From NCBI GenBank assembly GCA_964535215.1, contig CAZHST010000074.1, positions 1 to 11,583 on the forward strand: 11,583 bases of DNA, written 5' to 3'. The position numbers and the translations under genes are program-made. Under the pieces are notes generated by a model that searched no databases, was not told where the DNA came from, and was given only the letters and a program-made list of their open reading frames with translations. Within the stretch, counting starts at the first letter, position 1. Each line of letters starts with the position of its first letter. The stretch comes from JACQHM01 sp964535215 (GTDB lineage Bacteria; Methylomirabilota; Methylomirabilia; Methylomirabilales; JACQHM01). Shown piece by piece: positions 6,858 through 11,583 of the stretch.

Positions 6858-8216
6858 CTACACCTTGGGAAGGCGGGCCAGGGATTCCTGGATCTTCGCC
6901 TCCGGGTACTCAAAGTTTTGCAATTTCCCTGCCAGATACGCCTCGTAGGCTCCCAGATCGAAGTGGCCGTGGCCGGAGCAGTTGAAGGCGATGACCTTCC
7001 GTTCACCGGACGCTTTGCACTTCAAGGCCTCGTCAATCACGGTCCTAATGGCGTGGGCTGTTTCGGGGGCCGGAAGGATGCCTTCGGTCCTAGCAAAGGT
7101 CAGGGCCGCCTCAAAGACCGGGTTCTGAGGATACGCCGCCGCTTCGATGACCCCCTCGTTGTAGAGAAGGCAGACGAGCGGGGCATCACCGTGGTACCGG
7201 AGACCCCCGGCGTGGATCGGGGCGGGGATAAAGTCGGAGCCCAGGGTGTACATCTTCAGGAGGGGCGTTGTCTTGGCCGTATCCCCGAAGTCGTAGGCGT
7301 ATACCCCTTTGGTCAGGGTCGGACAGGCCGTTGGCTCGGCGGCGATGACCCGGAGATCTTTCCGGTCCCCTTTCAGCTTATCCTGGACGAAGGGGAAGAC
7401 GAAGCCGGAGAAGTTGGAGCCGCCACCGACACAACCGACCAGGATGTCCGGGTAGTCCCCGATCTTCTCGAACTGGGCTTTGGCCTCCAGGCCGACGATG
7501 GTCTGGTGCAGGAGGACATGGTTCAAGACGCTCCCCAGGGAGTAGTTGGTGTCATCGTGGGTGGCGGCATCCTCGATGGCCTCGCTGATGGCGATCCCCA
7601 GGCTCCCTGGCGAGTTGGGATCGGCCGCAAGGATTGTCCGCCCAGCATTGGTCCGGTCCGTCGGGCTGGGGAAGACCGTCGCCCCCCAAGACTCCATCAG
7701 GATCCGCCGATAGGGCTTCTGCTCATAGCTCACCCGGACCATGTAGACGGTGCACTCCAATCCAAAGAGGCGGCAGGCGAAGGCGAGGGCGCTCCCCCAC
7801 TGCCCCGCCCCCGTCTCCGTCGTGAGCCTTTTGACCCCTGCTTCCTTGTTATAGAAGGCCTGGGCCACCGCGGTGTTGGGCTTGTGGCTCCCCGGAGGGC
7901 TCCCCCCCTCCCACTTGTAGTAGATCCTCGCGGGGGTGTCCAGGGCCTGCTCCAACCGCCTCGCCCGGATTAAGGGCGTCGGCCGCCAGAGGGCATACAC
8001 CTTCCGGACCGGCTCCGGGATCTCGATCCACCGCTCCTGGGAGACCTCTTGCATGATCAGGGCCATTGGGAAAATAGGGGTCAAGGCCTCGGGGCCGATG
8101 GGTTGGCCCGTTGCCGGATTGAGCGGTGGATCCAAGGGCCTGGGCAGATCCGGGAGGATGTTGTACCACGCCTTCGGCATCTCCTGCTCGGTCAAGGTGA
8201 TCTTTGTCTCGTCCAT
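6858..8216 (-). CDS. trpB: TrpB2-type pyridoxal-phosphate enzyme (tryptophan synthase beta chain-like)
   Basis: A 452-residue fold-type II PLP enzyme of the TrpB2/TrpB-related group, longer than ordinary TrpB (about 400). The N-terminal extension with WYNILPDLP and IEIPEPVRKVYALWRPTPLIRA is typical of TrpB2. PLP lysine is K112 in GSHKPNTA, followed by LTTETGAGQWG (131-141) with the catalytic-type glutamate E134. The phosphate loop is CVGGGSNFSG (262-271) and the C-terminal motif is SGHGHFD (414-420). The family joins indole with serine or phosphoserine to give tryptophan, and usually lacks residues for tight coupling to TrpA. No trpA or other trp gene is in the window. ATG at 8216 follows a purine-rich GGAGGGG 3-4 nt upstream. 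A 131-bp gap separates it from the upstream 100-residue gene; I see no clear promoter there. Confidence 0.92.
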   Translation of the reverse strand: MDETKITLTEQEMPKAWYNILPDLPRPLDPPLNPATGQPIGPEALTPIFPMALIMQEVSQERWIEIPEPVRKVYALWRPTPLIRARRLEQALDTPARIYYKWEGGSPPGSHKPNTAVAQAFYNKEAGVKRLTTETGAGQWGSALAFACRLFGLECTVYMVRVSYEQKPYRRILMESWGATVFPSPTDRTNAGRTILAADPNSPGSLGIAISEAIEDAATHDDTNYSLGSVLNHVLLHQTIVGLEAKAQFEKIGDYPDILVGCVGGGSNFSGFVFPFVQDKLKGDRKDLRVIAAEPTACPTLTKGVYAYDFGDTAKTTPLLKMYTLGSDFIPAPIHAGGLRYHGDAPLVCLLYNEGVIEAAAYPQNPVFEAALTFARTEGILPAPETAHAIRTVIDEALKCKASGERKVIAFNCSGHGHFDLGAYEAYLAGKLQNFEYPEAKIQESLARLPKV

Positions 8217-8347
8217 GATCCCCTCCCTCTCCTGTTAGACGGGTTGGTCACCGAAGACTTCCAGAAACAAAGACGGCGAACACAGGACCACGGTCCCCGC
8301 AGGTGGCAGCTTTTGAAACGCCCCCCGGCCCTGCACCAGAAGAGCTA

Positions 8348-8650
8348 TCAGGGTTTGTCGAGGCCCATCTTCTTTAGGACCTCAGTGGCCGCTTCCCGCT
8401 GGGGGGCCTCCCCGGGGAGGTAGAGCATCACCCCCCCCTTAGCCGGACGGATCTCGATGATCCCCTCCGCCGCCAGCTTGTTGGTCCACTCCACCGGGTC
8501 CTCGTTGAAATAGGCCCGGAAGGCCTGGTTGAACCCCGAGTAGACAGAGTGGATGCCCTTGAAGGGCGGCTTCCGCAAGGTTTCGATGGCCCTCTTCACG
8601 AACGCGGCCGGTGAGAGCTTCTCCTCCTTCCGGGTTACATCCTCCGCCAT
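8348..8650 (-). CDS. Small unknown protein, possible winged-helix fold
   Basis: A 100-residue soluble, charged protein that I do not recognise. The frame is open further upstream, but the ATG at 8650 is preferred: GGGGAG lies about 5-7 nt before it, it avoids overlap with the upstream gene (25-bp gap), and the extra upstream residues are low-complexity. Residues 13-50 (SPAAFVKRAIETLRK, then GIHSVYSGFNQAFRAYF) look like helices. Residues 52-63 (PVEWTNKLAAEG) look like a further helix, followed by two strands IIEIRPAKGGVMLYLPG (64-80) resembling a beta wing. This helix-helix-helix-wing order suggests a winged-helix domain, but DNA or RNA binding is only a guess. Tight spacing with the SucC-like gene suggests cotranscription and a linked role. 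Confidence 0.72.
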   Translation of the reverse strand: MAEDVTRKEEKLSPAAFVKRAIETLRKPPFKGIHSVYSGFNQAFRAYFNEDPVEWTNKLAAEGIIEIRPAKGGVMLYLPGEAPQREAATEVLKKMGLDKP

Positions 8651-8675
8651 GAGGTCTCCCCCCTTTCCTCCTTCT

Positions 8676-9869
8676 TCACCCCTTCCCTCCAGGGGCTGCA
8701 GCCCTTCTTGCTGCTTCATCAATGGAGACGGTCCGGTCACAGTAGGGGATGCCGTATCGCTTCAGGATCTTGACCCCTTCCTCCTCCCAGGATCCCGGGA
8801 TGCGAAAGACGGCGATCACCTCTTTGGGGTCAAGGCCCAGCTCGATGATCCCTTTGATCACCCCTCTCGCGACCAGATCGACCCGGGTATTGGACACGAC
8901 ATTCATGATGACGGCGAGCTTCCTGACACCAGGCTTGGAGAGGATCAACTTGGTCAGCTCGGCGACCTTCTTCACACTCGGATTCCCCCCGATCTCGCAG
9001 TAGTTGGCAGGACGGCCCCCGGAGCGCTTGACGGCGTCAAAAGCGGTCAGGCTCGCCCCTCCCCCGCCGATCAAGAGACCCAGGTCCCCATCGAACTCGA
9101 CGACGCGTCCGGCGACGCCCCGATGGTCCGAGGCATCAATAGCCGCCGCCTTGGCCTCAAAGGTCGTTACCGGCCTTCCAGTCCCCTCCCGCCTGGGAAT
9201 ACGATACTCCCTCTCTAACTCAGGATGCCGAAAGAGGGCATCATCATCCAACTCGATGTGGGCGTCCAGGGCCATGTACCTTCCCTCAGGAGTCCTGGCC
9301 AGGGGATTCACCTCGACCAGGGTCGCGTCGAACCGGAGAAAGAGGTGGACGAGCCCATGGATGACTTGGCCTCCTTGGAGGAGATCCTGGCCGGTGAGCC
9401 CTAAAGCGGCTGCCGCCTCCCGCCCCTGGTACTGGGAGAACCCCTGGCGGATGTCGAACGGGTAGCGGATCACCTGTCCGGGCCTGGCCGCCTCGACCTC
9501 CACCCCCCCCTCCTTCGAGAGGAGGACGATAGCCTCCTTGGCCGCGGTGTCATAGGTTATGGCCAGATACAACTCCTCCCGAACCTGGACCTGCTCCTCG
9601 AACAGGAGGCCCTCGGGACGGAGGCCCCGGATCTCTAAGCCGAAAAGCCGCTCCGCCTCCACCTTCGCCTCCTCCAAGTCCCGAACAAGCGCGACACCAC
9701 CGGCCTTCTTGCGTCCCCCCGTCAGGACCTGGGCCTTCAGAACAGCCGGAAAGGGGATCCGCCTTGCTGCCTCTTCCACCTCAGCAGGGGAGATCAGGAG
9801 GACGCCGGAAGGGATGCTCACTCCCGCCTCCTGGAAGAGCCTTTTTGCCTCGTGCTCGAAGAGCCGCAT
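8676..9869 (-). CDS. ATP-grasp CoA ligase beta subunit, SucC/ATP-citrate-lyase-like
   Basis: A 397-residue protein matching the length of succinyl-CoA synthetase beta subunit, which with an alpha subunit joins an acid and CoA using ATP. The N-terminal ATP-grasp domain has MRLFEHEAKRLF, KAQVLTGGRKKAGGV (45-59, K45 the ATP-binding lysine), EVNPLA (N188) and LDAHIELDDDAL (D202), the two Mg ligands. The C-terminal flavodoxin-like domain diverges from SucC: it has IGGGGASLTAFDAV and ANYCEIGG. VVSNTRVD stands where SucC has FGGIxRCD, and FRIPGSWEEEG replaces the VRLEGT/N type loop. From memory these look partly like ATP-citrate lyase or citryl-CoA synthetase. No alpha subunit is adjacent; the next genes are a small unknown and trpB2. 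ATG at 9869 has only a weak GGGGGCGGAG site. Superfamily is sure, substrate is not. Confidence 0.85.
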   Translation of the reverse strand: MRLFEHEAKRLFQEAGVSIPSGVLLISPAEVEEAARRIPFPAVLKAQVLTGGRKKAGGVALVRDLEEAKVEAERLFGLEIRGLRPEGLLFEEQVQVREELYLAITYDTAAKEAIVLLSKEGGVEVEAARPGQVIRYPFDIRQGFSQYQGREAAAALGLTGQDLLQGGQVIHGLVHLFLRFDATLVEVNPLARTPEGRYMALDAHIELDDDALFRHPELEREYRIPRREGTGRPVTTFEAKAAAIDASDHRGVAGRVVEFDGDLGLLIGGGGASLTAFDAVKRSGGRPANYCEIGGNPSVKKVAELTKLILSKPGVRKLAVIMNVVSNTRVDLVARGVIKGIIELGLDPKEVIAVFRIPGSWEEEGVKILKRYGIPYCDRTVSIDEAARRAAAPGGKG

Positions 9870-9957
9870 CTCCGCCCCCGTGTTTGTGCTTAAGGTACTG
9901 CAATTTCTTCAAGAGATCAAGAAAAAGCCCTTGGACCTCCTCTTCAACCTGCCCAGG

Positions 9958-9971
9958 GTCCTGTTCAGGAC
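9958..9971. promoter_or_regulatory. Short palindrome GTCCTG-TT-CAGGAC upstream of the CoA-ligase gene
   Basis: Two perfect 6-bp arms around a 2-bp centre lie 89 bp upstream of the ATG at 9869, in the divergent spacer 9870-10252. It could be an operator for the minus-strand unit, but I recognise no regulator for it and see no solid promoter for that unit. The rest of 9870-10047 shows no gene. Confidence 0.25.
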
Positions 9972-10047
9972 AGCGGGCGATTCATCTGACACGAGAGAAG
10001 ACATTGGGAAGATTTCTGTACCAAGACACATCCCTCCTTTATTCCCC

Positions 10048-10076
10048 TTGACACGGCAGGTGGAGGGGATTATAAG
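10048..10076 (+). promoter_or_regulatory. Near-consensus sigma70 promoter for pdxA
   Basis: TTGACA at 10048-10053 is a perfect -35 box. After a 17-bp spacer comes TATAAG at 10071-10076, five of six matches to the -10 box. Transcription would start near 10083, leaving a leader of about 170 nt before the pdxA ATG. Confidence 0.65.
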
Positions 10077-10082
10077 TGAGGA

Positions 10083-10252
10083 CGTGGTTCGGAAACGCTG
10101 AGGAAGATCGGGGAAAAGGTGATGCGGTAGGACCCGATCCATCGATAGCTTTACGGGGGCATGGGAGACCCCTCCGGGTGAGAGATTACCGGAAGGGCCG
10201 ATGAACTGTCCTCGAGGAAATGGGCCGGGAACGGGAAATCCAGGAGGTTGTC
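10083..10252 (+). other. Long pdxA leader with inverted repeats, no recognised riboswitch
   Basis: The inferred 170-nt leader contains GATCGGG (10106-10112) pairing perfectly with CCCGATC (10133-10139) over a 20-nt loop, then GGGG (10155-10158) with CCCC (10169-10172), and CCGG pairs around 10174-10192. It ends in AGGAGG (10242-10247), the pdxA ribosome binding site. I could not match it to a known riboswitch class. The length and stems leave room for a structured regulatory leader, but this is unproven. Confidence 0.3.
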
Positions 10253-11281
10253 ATGACTGCCGACAGAAGGCCGTTGATCGGTATCACCATCGGCGACCCG
10301 GCGGGGATCGGCCCTGAGGTCGTCCTGAAGGCCCTCGCCGAAGAGAAGATGTATACCCTCGCCAGGCCCCTGGTCATCGGTGATGCCCGGATCATGGAGC
10401 GGGCCCTGCGGTTCTGCCACCTTGACCTCCCCATAAAGGTTGTCTCCTCGCCAAAGGAGGTGGAAGGCCAATTCGGCACCGTCGAGGTCCTGGACTTACA
10501 GAACGCTGACCCCGACCTGTGTCCACCCGGGCAACTCTCGGCCACCTGCGGCCGGGCGGCCGTCGAGTATGTCTTCAAGGCCACCGACCTCGCGCTGGCG
10601 AAAGACGTAGACGCTATTGTGACGGCTCCGCTAAACAAGGAGGCGATGCGCCTGGCAGGGTTTACCTACGACGGCCACACGGAGATCCTGGCCGAGCGGA
10701 CGGGGACGAAGGACTACGCCATGATGCTGGTGGTAGGACGGTTCCGGGTGATCCATGTCTCCACCCATTGCTCCCTGAAGGCGGCGATCGAGAAGGTGAA
10801 GAAGCCAAGGGTCCTCTCGGTCATCCGATTGGCCGACCAGGCCGTCCGGGAATTGGGGGTCAGGAGACCGAGGATCGCCGTCTCGGGACTTAACCCCCAT
10901 GCAGGGGAGCATGGGCTCTTCGGGGATGAGGAGATCCGGGAGATCGCCCCGGCCGTCGAGGAAGCAAAGGCGGAGGGGATTGAGGTCACAGGCCCCTATC
11001 CCCCCGATACGATCTATGCCAGGGCGAAGCGGGGGGAGTTCGACATCGTCGTTGCCATGTACCATGACCAGGGGCATATCCCCATCAAACTCGTTGGCTT
11101 TCACTGGGGGGTAAATGTCACGGTCGGCCTTCCGATCATCAGAACCTCGGTGGACCACGGGACCGCCTTCGACATCGCCGGGAAAGGGATCGCCGACGCG
11201 CGGAGCATCATCGAAACCGCGAAGATCGCCGCGAAGATATCCCGGTTCAAGCTGAGGACCGAAAGGGGTTCCCGAGGCTGA
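10253..11281 (+). CDS. pdxA: PdxA-family 4-hydroxythreonine-4-phosphate dehydrogenase (possibly PdxA2 type)
   Basis: A 342-residue NAD-dependent, metal-dependent dehydrogenase/decarboxylase of the PdxA family. ATG at 10253 has AGGAGG with a 5-nt spacer; an upstream in-frame ATG at 10220 lacks good spacing. Visible motifs: IGITIGDPAGIGPEV at the N-terminus, VTAPLNKEA (123-131), metal-binding H142 (DGHTE), H172 (STHCSL) and H271 (MYHDQGH), and the C-terminal signature GLPIIRTSVDHGTAFDIAGKG. PdxA makes the PLP precursor 3-amino-1-hydroxyacetone phosphate. The HDQGHIPIK sequence and the GTAFDIAGKG ending recall the PdxA2/DenD subgroup, which oxidises 4-phospho-D-threonate or -erythronate, more than E. 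coli PdxA (HDQGLPVLK). No four-carbon acid kinase (DUF1537) gene is in the window, so the choice stays open. It is transcribed alone from the promoter at 10048. Confidence 0.92.
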   Translation: MTADRRPLIGITIGDPAGIGPEVVLKALAEEKMYTLARPLVIGDARIMERALRFCHLDLPIKVVSSPKEVEGQFGTVEVLDLQNADPDLCPPGQLSATCGRAAVEYVFKATDLALAKDVDAIVTAPLNKEAMRLAGFTYDGHTEILAERTGTKDYAMMLVVGRFRVIHVSTHCSLKAAIEKVKKPRVLSVIRLADQAVRELGVRRPRIAVSGLNPHAGEHGLFGDEEIREIAPAVEEAKAEGIEVTGPYPPDTIYARAKRGEFDIVVAMYHDQGHIPIKLVGFHWGVNVTVGLPIIRTSVDHGTAFDIAGKGIADARSIIETAKIAAKISRFKLRTERGSRG

Positions 11282-11304
11282 ACGCTGACCGTTGAACGCC
11301 GATG
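11277..11304 (+). repeat. Four-unit GCTGANN heptamer run overlapping the pdxA stop
   Basis: The units are GCTGAAC, GCTGACC, GTTGAAC, GCCGATG in perfect 7-bp register. The pdxA stop codon (11279-11281) lies in the first unit. The same unit family appears at 6816-6836 in the hairpin after trpB2. Confidence 0.6.
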
Positions 11305-11324
11305 TTTTAAAATGAGCCGTCGGC

Positions 11325-11381
11325 TTGTCCACAGCTATCCCCACGAGATGCACAGGATGCCTTAGGATAACCTGTGGATGC
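11325..11381. promoter_or_regulatory. Cluster of DnaA-box-like 9-mers
   Basis: Five 9-mers resemble TTATNCACA. On the plus strand they are TTGTCCACA (11325, one mismatch), CTATCCCCA (11335, two) and AGATGCACA (11346, two). On the minus strand they are TTATCCTAA (11362-11370, two) and GCATCCACA (11373-11381, two). Starts of the first three are 10 and 11 bp apart, close to one helical turn. Only the first is a strong match. The 302-bp gap 11282-11583 holds no gene. Confidence 0.35.
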
Positions 11382-11559
11382 TAAACAACAAGACTCGTCC
11401 ATCGAGGTCGCTCGGCGACCCGCTTGAAGGGCTGATCCCTTCCCTCCAACGGGGTGCTCCCCAGTTTTAATCATACCGCCTCCCCCGGGGGGCCGCACCA
11501 CACCCCAAGGATAAGAACTCCACTCCCATTGCTCTGTCGAAAACCTCCTCTCTCCGGCC

Positions 11560-11583
11560 TATTATAAAAGCTGGAGGTGAGGA
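11560..11583 (+). promoter_or_regulatory. -10-like sequence and strong ribosome binding site of a gene beyond the right edge
   Basis: TATTAT (11560-11565, overlapping TATAAA at 11563-11568) is a good -10 candidate, without a clear -35. It is followed by TGGAGGTGA (11572-11580), which is 8 of 9 complementary to the 16S rRNA end. The start codon of the next plus-strand gene must lie within a few bases past the window. The two elements are too close for both to serve the same transcript unless it is almost leaderless, so the -10 call is weaker than the ribosome binding site. Confidence 0.5.

Noticed and set aside
8285..8296. Small palindrome GGACC-AC-GGTCC between the small gene and trpB2.
   Set aside because: Five-base arms are expected by chance in GC-rich DNA and there is no U-run or promoter context.
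8651..8740. A 30-residue N-terminal extension of the small protein, overlapping the CoA-ligase gene.
   Set aside because: It would overlap the upstream coding sequence by 65 bp, is low in complexity, and a well-placed ribosome site precedes the ATG at 8650.
10150..10252. Partial resemblance to a cobalamin riboswitch (CCGGGTGAGAG then CCGATGAACTG, and CCAGGAGG near the end).
   Set aside because: The conserved upstream elements and a proper B12 box are missing, the spacing to the final motif is too short, and the AGGAGG is explained as the pdxA ribosome binding site.
10201..10317. A 38-codon ORF (ATG at 10201, GGAAGGG upstream) overlapping the pdxA start out of frame.
   Set aside because: Composition is Gly/Pro/Arg-rich as expected from a shifted GC-rich frame, the ribosome site spacing is only 3 nt, and no recognisable peptide results.
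11406..11420. Hairpin GGTCGC-TCG-GCGACC downstream of pdxA, considered as its terminator.
   Set aside because: It is about 125 bp past the stop, has no following T-run and only a 6-bp stem.
1..11583. tRNA, rRNA, CRISPR arrays, insertion sequences and prophage genes.
   Set aside because: I saw no cloverleaf, rRNA core motifs, regular direct repeats with spacers, transposase or integrase signatures in the window.

Overview
The window is a GC-rich chromosomal segment of a Gram-negative bacterium. Gram-negative is supported by a phosphate-selective-type outer-membrane porin and a PhoR-type kinase with a periplasmic domain. High GC, strong Shine-Dalgarno sites, a TrpB2-type enzyme and scattered 7-bp-period repeats would suit a deep-branching lineage such as NC10/Methylomirabilota or a deltaproteobacterial-like group. 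That placement is inference only; no taxonomic marker is present.

Layout. Positions 1-688 (minus) hold the N-terminal part of a Porin_O_P family porin that runs off the left edge. A 285-bp divergent spacer follows, then a plus-strand coiled-coil protein of unknown function (974-1726). From 9869 down to 1800 every gene is on the minus strand. In transcription order these are an ATP-grasp CoA-ligase beta subunit of the SucC/ATP-citrate-lyase superfamily, a 100-residue unknown protein, a TrpB2-type PLP enzyme, LemA, a DUF2207 membrane protein, the response regulator PhoB and the histidine kinase PhoR. An 11-bp perfect hairpin plus a repeat element separates trpB2 from lemA, so at least two transcription units are likely: sucC-like/small protein/trpB2, and lemA/DUF2207/phoB/phoR. 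A 383-bp spacer with a near-consensus sigma70 promoter then leads to a plus-strand PdxA-family dehydrogenase (10253-11281). The last 302 bp hold no gene. They carry a short heptamer repeat, a phased cluster of DnaA-box-like 9-mers, and a strong ribosome binding site for a gene starting just past the window.

How the genes fit together. PhoB/PhoR and the phosphate-selective-type porin suggest a phosphate-starvation locus. LemA and DUF2207 proteins often sit together and act at the envelope. PdxA (PLP precursor, or phospho-sugar-acid oxidation if it is the PdxA2 type) and TrpB2 (PLP user) are metabolic.

The most unusual signal is a set of heptanucleotide-period elements in three sequence families. 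One is an 84-bp (12 x 7 = 28 codon) hairpin-like block in frame inside the ATPase domain of PhoR. One is an 89-bp GGATTNN inverted element just upstream of lemA. Two short GCTGANN runs lie at the ends of trpB2 and pdxA. Other points of interest are the orphan, ATP-citrate-lyase-like CoA-ligase beta subunit with an uncharacterised small partner gene, and the DnaA-box-like cluster at the right end.
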